NCBI GenBank assembly: GCA_900768345.1
Contig: CAAGCO010000027.1
Coordinates: 1 to 60,187 of the forward strand
DNA from: Bacilli bacterium
GTDB taxonomy: Bacteria; Bacillota_I; Bacilli_A; RF39; UBA660
DNA length: 60,187 nt
Reading direction: 5' to 3'
The translations under genes and the position numbers were made by a program. Shown in pieces: positions 43,113-51,837 of the stretch. Every line of letters starts with the position of its first letter. Position 1 is the first letter of the stretch. The notes beneath the pieces were generated by a model. It had not been told where the DNA came from. It did no database searches and saw only the letters and a list, made by a program, of their open reading frames with translations.

Positions 43113-45213
43113 TTAATACTTGAGGTAAACTTGTAGTACCATTTTCATTATTATTTTGAGATTTTTGAGGAGCATTTGCTATCTTAGTAGGTTGAGTACC
43201 TTTAATAAATAAATGAGTTTGAATTTTAGAAGATGGAGTAGAAGCATTAGGTAATCTTGGAGGGTTAGTACCAATAACAACTCTTGATGCGACGATTCCA
43301 CTAGGTCTATCAAATTTAACATTTTTCTCCATAACTTTATTAACAATTTCTGCTTGAATTTTAGTTCTCTCACTCCACGCATGTGAAGAAGTATTATAAG
43401 TTTTTTTAGTTAATTTATCATATCCATACCAAATAGCAACACTATAATTTTTGCTAAATGTAACAGTCCAAGCATCTTGTATAACATTAGTACTAAGCCT
43501 TAGACTCTTAAGTTTAGCACTGTCATAACTACTTGTTCCTGTCTTTGTTGATATTTCACTACCTTTAACCTTAACACGAGAACTCGTAACTTTCTTAAGC
43601 ATATAGCTTATCATATAAGCAGTTGTATCTTTCATTACACGTTTTTTAGGATAATTAAATTCTACAACTTCATCATCATTTCCATTCTTATATATAATTT
43701 TATTAACACTATGAGCTTCAGTATGATATCCTCCATTACCGAAAGAAGAATATGCAGAAGCTAATTGAACAGGAGATACTCCAGTAAATCCACCAATTGA
43801 ATGTGCTTCATTAATATAATGAGAATTTCCTAAATATTCAGGAGTTATTCCAAGAGAAGTAACAAACTTATCAATCTTGGAATTACTAAGTTTTTGAAAT
43901 GCCTGTAAAGCACAAGTATTTCTAGAACGAACTAAACATTGTTCCATTGTCATAAACCCTTTATATTTTCCATCAACATTTCTCATAACTCCACCATTAG
44001 TATAACTAACAGGTTTATCAACAAAAGGAGTATATGTAGACCAATTTTTATACTCAATACCAGGTCCATAATCAAATAATGGTTTAGCAGTACTTCCTGG
44101 ATGTCTCTTTATTTGAGTAGCATAATTTAGCGAACGTTCACTATTTTTATTACGTCCAGCACCAACAGCTATAATCGCACCTGTATCATTATCAATAATA
44201 CCTATACCGACTTGAACCTTATTATCTTTAAATTTATGTTTACTATAAAAATTATTTATAACATCTTGTTTACTCTTAACCATTGTTGTATAAATATCCA
44301 TTGATACTTCATAAGGATTTTCACCAGTTTTATCGATAATCTCTTGTATAACAGTATCAATAAATCCTTGATATTTATTAATTGTAGTTTTTTGTTTTTT
44401 AATAATATTTTCAACATGTATTCTCTTTGCTTTATCAGCTTCATTTTCGGTAATATAGCCATGTCTTAACATTAAATTAATAACTTCATTCTTTCTTTCA
44501 GTGGTTTTATCTGGATTAACATAAGGATCGTATTCACCAGGTGCTTGGAATAAACCAGCAATCATGGCAGCTTCAACTAAATTTATATCAGTTATATCTT
44601 TATCAAAATAAGTTCTAGAAGCCATTTGAACTCCATAACTACCAGCACCTAAGTATGGAGCATTAACATAAAACTCTATAATTTGTTCTTTAGAATAATC
44701 TTTTTCAATTTTAAATATTGACATATAAATATCAGTAAACTTACGTACGATGCCATCAAATCCTTTAGCGTTAGTACTAGTATAAGTATTCTTAGATAAC
44801 TGCATAGTTAGAGTAGAAGCACCACCGGCATCTTCACCTTTTAGGAAACCAACACCTGCTTTCATAAATCTATATATATCAAATCCTTCATGCTCAAAAA
44901 ATCTTGAGTCTTCAGTCGCAACAATCGCATCAATCAATACTTGAGGTAATTCTTCATAAGTAACAATTTGTCTTTTCTCAGTACCAATACTAGCTATTAA
45001 GTCCCCCTTAGAATCATATATATTAGATGATTCTTTTTTATAAAGTAATTCACCTTTAAATTCAGGCGCACTCATATATATATAACAAAAGAATCCAGAT
45101 ACAGTAATTATACCTAGAAAAAATAAAATTATAATAATTAAACATATATTATTTAAAGTATTACTTTTCTTGTTGTTTTTCTTCTTCTTTTTAATATCTT
45201 TCTTCTTTTTCAT
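43105..45213 (-). CDS. class A penicillin-binding protein (PBP1a)
   Basis: 702-aa bifunctional peptidoglycan synthase. A short very basic cytoplasmic tail is followed by one membrane helix (ICLIIIILFFLGIITVSGFF). The glycosyltransferase domain has ATEDSRFFEHEGFD and GGASTLTMQLSKN, with KIEKDYSKEQIIEFYVN. Transpeptidase domain: PGSTAKPL (Ser nucleophile, SxxK), SRNT (SxN) and STKTGTSS (KTG). The tail after residue 650 is Ser/Asn/Pro-rich. GAGGGTG supports ATG 45213; the frame extends upstream only to a TTG inside that site. Own minus-strand promoter with TGATATACT. Confidence 0.94.
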   Translation of the reverse strand: MKKKKDIKKKKKNNKKSNTLNNICLIIIILFFLGIITVSGFFCYIYMSAPEFKGELLYKKESSNIYDSKGDLIASIGTEKRQIVTYEELPQVLIDAIVATEDSRFFEHEGFDIYRFMKAGVGFLKGEDAGGASTLTMQLSKNTYTSTNAKGFDGIVRKFTDIYMSIFKIEKDYSKEQIIEFYVNAPYLGAGSYGVQMASRTYFDKDITDINLVEAAMIAGLFQAPGEYDPYVNPDKTTERKNEVINLMLRHGYITENEADKAKRIHVENIIKKQKTTINKYQGFIDTVIQEIIDKTGENPYEVSMDIYTTMVKSKQDVINNFYSKHKFKDNKVQVGIGIIDNDTGAIIAVGAGRNKNSERSLNYATQIKRHPGSTAKPLFDYGPGIEYKNWSTYTPFVDKPVSYTNGGVMRNVDGKYKGFMTMEQCLVRSRNTCALQAFQKLSNSKIDKFVTSLGITPEYLGNSHYINEAHSIGGFTGVSPVQLASAYSSFGNGGYHTEAHSVNKIIYKNGNDDEVVEFNYPKKRVMKDTTAYMISYMLKKVTSSRVKVKGSEISTKTGTSSYDSAKLKSLRLSTNVIQDAWTVTFSKNYSVAIWYGYDKLTKKTYNTSSHAWSERTKIQAEIVNKVMEKNVKFDRPSGIVASRVVIGTNPPRLPNASTPSSKIQTHLFIKGTQPTKIANAPQKSQNNNENGTTSLPQVLKP

Positions 45214-45294
45214 AAACACCCTCAATATAGTATATCATAAAAATATTATTCCCAATTTATAAAATTATATAATCTATTAATATTATGAAAAATT

Positions 45295-45303
45295 TGATAT
45301 AAT
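45295..45303 (+). promoter_or_regulatory. extended -10 promoter of the second lipid kinase
   Basis: TGATATAAT (TATAAT 45298-45303), GAGGGA follows before the ATG at 45325. Confidence 0.55.
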
Positions 45304-45324
45304 ATTTACGAGGGAAAAGAAAAT

Positions 45325-46272
45325 ATGATGAAATGTGTTGTTATATACAATCCAAATAGTGGAAAGTTAACAAATAGAAATGATATAAAAAAACTATACA
45401 AAATATTTGAAAACTATGGCTATGATGTAGAAATTATATATACTGAGTATAAAGGACACGCAAAAGAAATAACTAAGAAGTTAAAAGATGTTGATCTTTT
45501 GATATGTGCTGGAGGAGATGGAACTTTAAATGAAGTAATATCTGGTAATATTGAAAGACATAAACCAATACTTTTAGGACATTTACCTTTAGGAAGTGTA
45601 AATGATGTAGCTCATATGTATGGTATGACAGGAAACACTACTAAGAATTTAGTTATGCTTTTAAATGGAGCACAAAAAAATATAGATGTATGTCTAATAA
45701 ATGGTAATCCATTTGTATACGTAGCATGTATAGGAACATGGGTTGACATATCTTATTCAACGCCAAGAAAACTAAAGGAAAAATATGGAAAACTAGCATA
45801 TGTAATTTATGGTATTCAACAATTAAAACAAAAGTTACAATTCTATAATGTAAAATATACTGTAAACGGAGAACAAAAAGAAGGAAGATTCTCATTTATA
45901 TTTATAACTAATTCAAATAGAATTGGTGGAGTAGATAATATATATGATGATGTAAAACTAGATGATAATAAATTTGAAGTATTACTTTGTGAAATAAAAA
46001 ATAAATGGGATATCTTAAGAGCAGTTCACTATCTAAAGAGAAGAGAACTTGATGACATACCAGTGTTTAAATATTTTAAAACTGATAAGATAGAACTTGA
46101 ATTTGATGAGACTCCACCATCATGGTGTATAGATGGAGATGAATTAACTCACGAAACAAATAAATTCAAAATAGAAATAAATAAAGATAACTATATGTTA
46201 CTTCCAACAAAAAATATAGATAAATTATTTGAATGCCCAGAAGAAACAGAAGAAGAACTAGATGAAGAATAA
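45325..46272 (+). CDS. diacylglycerol kinase-family lipid kinase (second copy)
   Basis: 315 aa. CVVIYNPNSGK at the start, LICAGGDGTLNEVISG near 60 (GGDGT) and LPLGSVNDVAHMYG in place of the more usual GTxNDFAR, then WCIDGDEL near the end. Acidic tail EETEEELDEE. It differs clearly from the copy at 7611, so the two may act on different lipids. Start: two consecutive ATG; either 45325 or 45328 may be used. Confidence 0.88.
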   Translation: MMKCVVIYNPNSGKLTNRNDIKKLYKIFENYGYDVEIIYTEYKGHAKEITKKLKDVDLLICAGGDGTLNEVISGNIERHKPILLGHLPLGSVNDVAHMYGMTGNTTKNLVMLLNGAQKNIDVCLINGNPFVYVACIGTWVDISYSTPRKLKEKYGKLAYVIYGIQQLKQKLQFYNVKYTVNGEQKEGRFSFIFITNSNRIGGVDNIYDDVKLDDNKFEVLLCEIKNKWDILRAVHYLKRRELDDIPVFKYFKTDKIELEFDETPPSWCIDGDELTHETNKFKIEINKDNYMLLPTKNIDKLFECPEETEEELDEE

Positions 46273-46347
46273 TTTTACTCATTATGCTAGACATTATCTT
46301 TCACAATAAAAATAAATTAAAATATTTACTAAGAACAATAAAAATTG

Positions 46348-46353
46348 TATAAT
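46348..46353 (+). promoter_or_regulatory. -10 of pyrG
   Basis: TATAAT; the predicted transcription start (46360-46361) is at the first base of the leader terminator stem. Confidence 0.55.
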
Positions 46354-46359
46354 TAAATA

Positions 46360-46394
46360 GAGCCTAGAGAAAACTCTCTGGGTTCATTTTTTTT
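46360..46394 (+). terminator. pyrG: pyrG leader terminator (attenuator candidate)
   Basis: 11-bp stem GAGCCTAGAGA/TCTCTGGGTTC (with two wobble pairs), loop AAAC, then eight T, all inside the pyrG 5' leader and before GGAGGT. In Bacillus, pyrG is controlled by CTP-sensitive attenuation at a leader terminator, so regulation here is likely. Confidence 0.75.
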
Positions 46395-46408
46395 GGAGGT
46401 AATATTTT

Positions 46409-48010
46409 ATGACAAAATATGTTTTTGTTACTGGAGGGGTGGTTTCTGGTTTAGGAAAAGGTATAACAGCGTCAAGTGTAGCACTACTATTAAAATCAAG
46501 AGGATACAAAGTATTCATGCAGAAGTTTGATCCATACATTAATGTGGATCCGGGTACTATGAATCCAATTCAACATGGTGAAGTATTTGTAACATATGAT
46601 GGCTGTGAAACTGATTTAGATCTTGGACATTATGAAAGATTTATCGATGAAGAACTTAACTTTACATCAAACATTACAAGTGGAAAAATATATAAATCAG
46701 TTATTGATAAAGAAAGACATGGTGACTATTTAGGAGCAACCGTTCAAATGGTTCCTCATATCACTAATGAAATCAAAAATAAAGTTTATGAAGCAGGTAT
46801 AACTAGTGGGGCAGACATAGTAATAACTGAAATAGGTGGCACTGTTGGTGACATAGAAAGTCAAAGTTTTATAGAAGCACTAAGACAAATTCAATATGAA
46901 AAGGGAAGCACTGAAACATTCTTTATTCATTGTACTCTTATACCATTTATATATGGCTCTAATGAACTTAAAACAAAGCCAACACAAAATAGCGTAAGAG
47001 ACTTAAGAAATATGGGAATAAGACCAGATGCTTTAGTATGCAGAGCTCCTTTTAATACAAGCGAAGCTATTAAAAATAAACTATCATTATTCTGTTCAGT
47101 ACCAGTATCTAATGTTATAGATTCAATAGATGTAAAGAATATATATGAAATTCCAATTAACTATTATAATCAAAAGATAGATGAAATAATTTTAAAACAA
47201 TTTAAGCTTCCAATTAAAAAAGCTAATTTAACTAAATGGAATAATTTAATAGAAACTGTAAATAATTTAAAAAGTGAGATAGAAATATCTTTAGTAGGAA
47301 AATATGTTGAACTTCATGATGCATATATTTCAGTTAGTGAAAGTTTAAAACATGCAGGTTACAAATACAATACTAAGATAAATATTAATTGGGTAGACTC
47401 TGAAAAACTTGAAGACTCTAAAGTTAATCTAAAAGAAGTATTTAAGAATTCTAAAGGTATTATAGTACCAGGTGGGTTTGGAAGTAGAGGAATTGAAGGC
47501 AAAATTAAAGCAATAAAGTATGCTCGTGAAAATAATATTCCTTTCTTAGGTATTTGTTTAGGTATGCAACTTGCAGTTATAGAATTTGCAAGAAATGTAT
47601 GTGGAATAGAAAATGCATCAAGTACAGAGTTTGACCCTACATGTGAAAATCCTATAATAGATTTAATGGTTGATCAAAAGTCTATTGTTAATATGGGTGG
47701 TACTTTAAGGTTAGGAAATTATGAATGTACTCTTAAAAAGGGAACACTTGCATACCAAGATTATAAAACAGATATTATTTTAGAACGTCATCGTCATAGA
47801 TATGAATTTAATAATAAATACAAAGATATTCTTGAAGAAAATGGTATGGTATTTTCAGGACTAAACGAAAAAGCTAATTTAGTTGAAATAATAGAACTTC
47901 CAAAACATAAACATTTCATAGCTTGTCAATTTCATCCTGAATTTAAATCTAGACCAACTAGACCCCACCCATTATTTGATTCATTCATTAAAGCAAGTTG
48001 CGACAAATAA
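46409..48010 (+). CDS. pyrG: CTP synthase
   Basis: 533-aa enzyme making CTP from UTP, ATP and glutamine. Synthase domain: YVFVTGGVVSGLGKGI at the N-terminus, VDPGTMNPIQHGEVFVT, EIGGTVGDIES. Glutamine amidotransferase domain: GIIVPGGFGSRG, then FLGICLGMQ with the nucleophile Cys near 380, and CQFHPEF with the catalytic His near 513. Full length. Preceded by a leader terminator. Confidence 0.97.
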   Translation: MTKYVFVTGGVVSGLGKGITASSVALLLKSRGYKVFMQKFDPYINVDPGTMNPIQHGEVFVTYDGCETDLDLGHYERFIDEELNFTSNITSGKIYKSVIDKERHGDYLGATVQMVPHITNEIKNKVYEAGITSGADIVITEIGGTVGDIESQSFIEALRQIQYEKGSTETFFIHCTLIPFIYGSNELKTKPTQNSVRDLRNMGIRPDALVCRAPFNTSEAIKNKLSLFCSVPVSNVIDSIDVKNIYEIPINYYNQKIDEIILKQFKLPIKKANLTKWNNLIETVNNLKSEIEISLVGKYVELHDAYISVSESLKHAGYKYNTKININWVDSEKLEDSKVNLKEVFKNSKGIIVPGGFGSRGIEGKIKAIKYARENNIPFLGICLGMQLAVIEFARNVCGIENASSTEFDPTCENPIIDLMVDQKSIVNMGGTLRLGNYECTLKKGTLAYQDYKTDIILERHRHRYEFNNKYKDILEENGMVFSGLNEKANLVEIIELPKHKHFIACQFHPEFKSRPTRPHPLFDSFIKASCDK

Positions 48011-48045
48011 TTACAAAATATATTTAAAAAAATTAAATTGTATAT

Positions 48046-48051
48046 TATAAT
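48046..48051 (+). promoter_or_regulatory. -10 of the exchanger gene
   Basis: TATAAT, with AAGGAG downstream and a GTG start at 48078. Confidence 0.4.
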
Positions 48052-48077
48052 ATATCTAGAATAAGGAGTGGGCTTGT

Positions 48078-49040
48078 GTGAACATAGTATTATCAATAAT
48101 TTTACTATTAATTGGCTTTTATGGTTTAATAAAATGTTCAGATATATTTGTGGATGCGATAAGTTCTATTGCAACTAATTTTAAGATGTCTAAAATGATG
48201 ATAGCTCTAACTGTAGCAGCTTTTGGTACATGTGCCCCAGAACTCGCAATATCGTTTCAAAGTATAAGTTCGGGTAGTGGAGACATAGCTCTTGCTAACG
48301 TACTTGGAAGTAACGTTGTTAATATCTTGTTAATAGTTGGTTTAGCTGCATGCGTAGCTCCTATAAAAGTAAAAAATGAAGTTACTAAGAAAGAACTTCC
48401 AATATTATTAGTAATAACTACATTGTTTAGTTTATCAATAATATCTCATTATATCGGAGGGACACCTGATAGTTTTATACTTGATAGATATGATGGATTA
48501 TTATTTATATTCTTCTTTGGAGTATTTATATTCTATATAATATCAGTTGTAAAAACAAAACAAGGTTTCTTCGAATATAGTAAACCAAAATATAAAATGT
48601 TAACATCAATATTGCTTTCAATAGCATGTTGTATAGGAATTACAATAGCTAGTGATTTAGTTGTTGATAATGCTAAAATATTAGCTGAAACGTTAAATGT
48701 AAGTACTAAAATAATAACAATGACTGTTATAGTAATTGGAACATCACTTCCAGAAATGACAATGACAGTAGTTGCCGCTAAAAAGGGCGAGTTTGATATA
48801 GCTCTTGGTAATATAATTGGAACTAATATATTCAATATAGGAATAGTTCTAGGGCTTCCACTTTTAATATATGGAGGCTTCTCATCAGCTCATTTTAACC
48901 TTATAGATGTACTTGCAGTACACATAGCAGCATTTACTTTATATTATTTTGCACGTAACGATAAAGTACTTTCTAGATTAGAAGGTGCACTTATGATATT
49001 AATGTTTATTGCATATTATACATACGTTTTGTTAGCATAA
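48078..49040 (+). CDS. CaCA-family calcium/sodium antiporter
   Basis: 320 aa, about ten helices in two inverted repeats. The alpha repeats are visible: VAAFGTCAPELAISF near residue 50 and VIGTSLPEMTMTVVAA near 223, each followed by LGNIIGTNIFNIGIVLG-type segments (ALANVLGSNVVNILLIVG in the first). This is the YrbG-like exchanger group. GTG start with AAGGAG 10 bp upstream. The first repeat has Cys in place of the usual Ser (GTCAPE), a small variation. Confidence 0.9.
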   Translation: MNIVLSIILLLIGFYGLIKCSDIFVDAISSIATNFKMSKMMIALTVAAFGTCAPELAISFQSISSGSGDIALANVLGSNVVNILLIVGLAACVAPIKVKNEVTKKELPILLVITTLFSLSIISHYIGGTPDSFILDRYDGLLFIFFFGVFIFYIISVVKTKQGFFEYSKPKYKMLTSILLSIACCIGITIASDLVVDNAKILAETLNVSTKIITMTVIVIGTSLPEMTMTVVAAKKGEFDIALGNIIGTNIFNIGIVLGLPLLIYGGFSSAHFNLIDVLAVHIAAFTLYYFARNDKVLSRLEGALMILMFIAYYTYVLLA

Positions 49041-49046
49041 ACTTGC

Positions 49047-49097
49047 AATACCTTACATTTTTCTATATAATAATCATAGAATTGTGAGGTATTTTTT
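49047..49097 (+). promoter_or_regulatory. terminator-like hairpin with a promoter in its loop and the next ribosome site in its stem
   Basis: AATACCTTAC (49047-49056) pairs with GTGAGGTATT (49084-49093), then a T-run. The 27-nt loop includes TATAAT (49066-49071). The right arm contains GAGGT, the ribosome site of the gene at 49099. Read-through RNA would fold and terminate or hide the site; RNA started in the loop lacks the left arm. Confidence 0.6.
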
Positions 49098-49098
49098 A

Positions 49099-49977
49099 AT
49101 GAGAAAAAGATTTGGTGACAGAAGAGATGGAAAGAGAATTAAAGTAGATGGCCTTCATCAGTTACTTATTGATTTAAAACCAAGAAGATGTGACTCAGAT
49201 GTATACATAAATCAAAGTATAGATGTAACTAAATTAGTTAAATATATAGAAAAAAAGAAAAAAGAAAATCCGGAAATGAGAATAACATATTTTCATGCAT
49301 TTACTATGGCTTTTGCAAAGTTATTTTATAATAGAGAATTATTAAATAGATTTATATGTGACAGAAAGACATATAGAAGAAATGATGTAATAATAGCCTT
49401 CACTGCAAAAATTGCATTCGAAGATTATAGCGAAGAAGTAATGATTAACTTAAAGATAGATGAAGATGATACTTTAGAGACTGTTAGTAAAAAAGTATAC
49501 GCAAGAGTTAAGAAATTAAGAGCTTCAAAACAAACAGATAAAAAAGAAAATACCAATAATGCCGTAGATGTCATTGGACATATGCCAGGTATTATTAGAA
49601 TTCCTTTAGTAGGATTTATTAAATGGTTAGATAAAAAAGGATGGATCCCAGGAAGTTTAGTAGAAGATAACTTATATTATAGTACAGCTATTTTATCAAA
49701 CTTAGGAAATTTTGGTATTGGTTCAATCTACCATAATCTTACTAATTTTGGTACTAGTTCAATGCTAGCAACAATTGGAAAAATTCATAAAGAAACTATA
49801 ATAGATGAAAATGGTAAAACAAAAGTTATAGATGTTTGCGACTTTGGTATGAATATGGATGAAAGAATCGCAGATGGCTATTATTTTGCTAAATCATTAA
49901 AAATGTTTGAATATATAATTAATAACCCAGAATTATTGGAAGAAAGAGCAGATGCAAAAATAGATTATGAAGAATAA
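49099..49977 (+). CDS. 2-oxoacid dehydrogenase E2-like acyltransferase, active-site His replaced
   Basis: 292 aa with the chloramphenicol acetyltransferase/E2 catalytic fold but no lipoyl or subunit-binding domain. RITYFHAFTMAFAKLFYNRE near residue 60 and LSNLGNFGIGSIYHNLTNFG near 200 match the E2 core. The normal HRxxDG signature reads MDERIADGYYFAKSL, so the catalytic His is Glu; transfer chemistry may be changed or lost. Overlaps the acyl-CoA ligase by 11 bp, suggesting joint action on acyl groups. GTGAGGT supports ATG 49099; the GTG 49084 is inside it. Confidence 0.8.
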   Translation: MRKRFGDRRDGKRIKVDGLHQLLIDLKPRRCDSDVYINQSIDVTKLVKYIEKKKKENPEMRITYFHAFTMAFAKLFYNRELLNRFICDRKTYRRNDVIIAFTAKIAFEDYSEEVMINLKIDEDDTLETVSKKVYARVKKLRASKQTDKKENTNNAVDVIGHMPGIIRIPLVGFIKWLDKKGWIPGSLVEDNLYYSTAILSNLGNFGIGSIYHNLTNFGTSSMLATIGKIHKETIIDENGKTKVIDVCDFGMNMDERIADGYYFAKSLKMFEYIINNPELLEERADAKIDYEE

Positions 49978-51832
49978 TGAAGAAATAGAAAAAAAAGATA
50001 AAAAACAAGAAAAAATAAATAAAAGAGAAGCCAAGAAGGCTCAAAAAGAAAAACTTCGTATTTTGAAAGACGAAGCAAAAAAGATAAAAAAAGAACAAAA
50101 GGAGTATGATAGAGCCATACGTAAAAATATAGTTCTAACTCCTTGGACTAAACATTATAAAGATGGTGTAACTGAACACCTAAAGTATCCTAATGGAACA
50201 ATGGTAGGATACTTGTTAGAAGCAGTTGCTAGATATCCAGAAGACACGGCAATTGAATATTATGGAAGAACTTATACTTATAGAGCATTCTATGAAATGA
50301 TAAGAGATACAGCAAAATCATTAAAAGCTGAAGGAGTAAAAGAAGGAGATAAAATTGCAATCTTCATGCCAAATACACCTCAAGCAGTAATGATGTTTTA
50401 TGCTGCAAATATGATAGGAGCAGTTGCTGCTTTAATACACCCAATGTCAGCTGAAAATGAAATACAAGATTATTTAAATACTTCAGGGTCAACATTTCTT
50501 TTAACATTAGATTTAATATATGAAAAAATACATAATATTATAGATAATACTAAAGTAAATAAAATAGTTGTGGCATCAGTCGGAGAAAGTTTAAAAAATA
50601 TTAAAAAGTTCTTATATAAATTTAAAAGTAGAGGAACTGTACCAAAAATAGAACTTTCTGATGATATTATGACATGGAAAGAATTTATAAATTATGGATA
50701 TGATTATGAAGGAGAAATAGCTTGCCTTAAAGGCCCAAATGATCCAGCTGTTATTCTTTACAGTGGTGGAACAAGTGGTAAACCAAAAGGAATACTTCTA
50801 TCAAACCTTAACTTTAATGCTTTAGCACTTACTAGTCATAAAATGATAGAACAGTCTGGCAATAAAGAGTCAATATTAGCAATTTTACCAATATTCCATG
50901 GATTTGGTTTAGGCGTATGTATTCATACAACATTATGTTGTGGTATGAGAGTAGTATTAATACCAAACTTCTCACCAAAAGAATTTGCACACCTTCTTCA
51001 TAAACATGAAATATCAATAGTATGTGCAGTACCATCACTTTATGAAAGTATGACTAAAATGAAACTAGGAAAACATGATTTAGCTCACTTAAAATGTGCA
51101 ATAAGTGGTGGAGACTTTATGTCAAGAGACTTGAAGAATAAAGTAGATGCATACTTTAAAGAACATGGAAGTACAGCAGAAGTAAGAGTAGGATATGGAC
51201 TTACTGAAGCAAGTGCAGCAATTTGTGTAACACCAACAGGTGAATATAGAGAAGGTTCTATTGGAATTCCTTTCCCAGATACATACTTTAAAATAGTAAG
51301 AGTTGGAACTCATGATACAGTACCATACGGAGAAGATGGTGAAATTTGTATAAGCGGACCAACAGTAATGATGGGATACTTAAATAACTTAGAAGAAACT
51401 ATCCAAACACTTCAAGTACATAAAGATGGAAGAACTTGGTTGCATACTGGAGATGTTGGATGCATGGATAAAGATGGATTTGTTTACTTTAAGCAAAGAG
51501 TTAAAAGAATAATCATTTCTAATGGTTATAACTTATATCCATCACATATAGAAACAATAATAAATCAACATCCAGCAGTGTTTACTAGTACAGTAATTGG
51601 AATACCTCACCCAAGAAAAGTACAAGTAGCAAAAGCATTTGTAGTTCTAAAAGAAGGTTACACTCCAAGTAAAGAACTAGAAAAAGATATTAGAAAACAC
51701 TGTGAAAAAAATCTAGCAATCTATAGTTTACCAGCAGAATATGAATTTAGAGAATCACTTCCTAAAACAGCAGTTGGTAAAGTTGCTTATAGAGAACTAG
51801 AAAAAGAAGAAATGAATAAGGAGCATAAATAG
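49967..51832 (+). CDS. AMP-forming acyl-CoA ligase (fatty-acid type)
   Basis: 621-aa ANL-superfamily ligase. A 55-residue very Lys/Glu-rich N-terminal extension (KKDKKQEKINKREAKKAQKE) is unusual and may form a helix or membrane-surface contact. Then YSGGTSGKPKGI (AMP-binding loop, about residue 263), VGYGLTEASA near 410, WLHTGDVG near 490, KRIIISNGYNLYPSHIE, and PKTAVGKVAYREL with the C-terminal catalytic Lys. Substrate probably a carboxylic or fatty acid. Coupled to the E2-like gene; next gene starts 5 bp downstream. Confidence 0.9.
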   Translation: MKNNEEIEKKDKKQEKINKREAKKAQKEKLRILKDEAKKIKKEQKEYDRAIRKNIVLTPWTKHYKDGVTEHLKYPNGTMVGYLLEAVARYPEDTAIEYYGRTYTYRAFYEMIRDTAKSLKAEGVKEGDKIAIFMPNTPQAVMMFYAANMIGAVAALIHPMSAENEIQDYLNTSGSTFLLTLDLIYEKIHNIIDNTKVNKIVVASVGESLKNIKKFLYKFKSRGTVPKIELSDDIMTWKEFINYGYDYEGEIACLKGPNDPAVILYSGGTSGKPKGILLSNLNFNALALTSHKMIEQSGNKESILAILPIFHGFGLGVCIHTTLCCGMRVVLIPNFSPKEFAHLLHKHEISIVCAVPSLYESMTKMKLGKHDLAHLKCAISGGDFMSRDLKNKVDAYFKEHGSTAEVRVGYGLTEASAAICVTPTGEYREGSIGIPFPDTYFKIVRVGTHDTVPYGEDGEICISGPTVMMGYLNNLEETIQTLQVHKDGRTWLHTGDVGCMDKDGFVYFKQRVKRIIISNGYNLYPSHIETIINQHPAVFTSTVIGIPHPRKVQVAKAFVVLKEGYTPSKELEKDIRKHCEKNLAIYSLPAEYEFRESLPKTAVGKVAYRELEKEEMNKEHK

Positions 51833-51837
51833 TAAAT

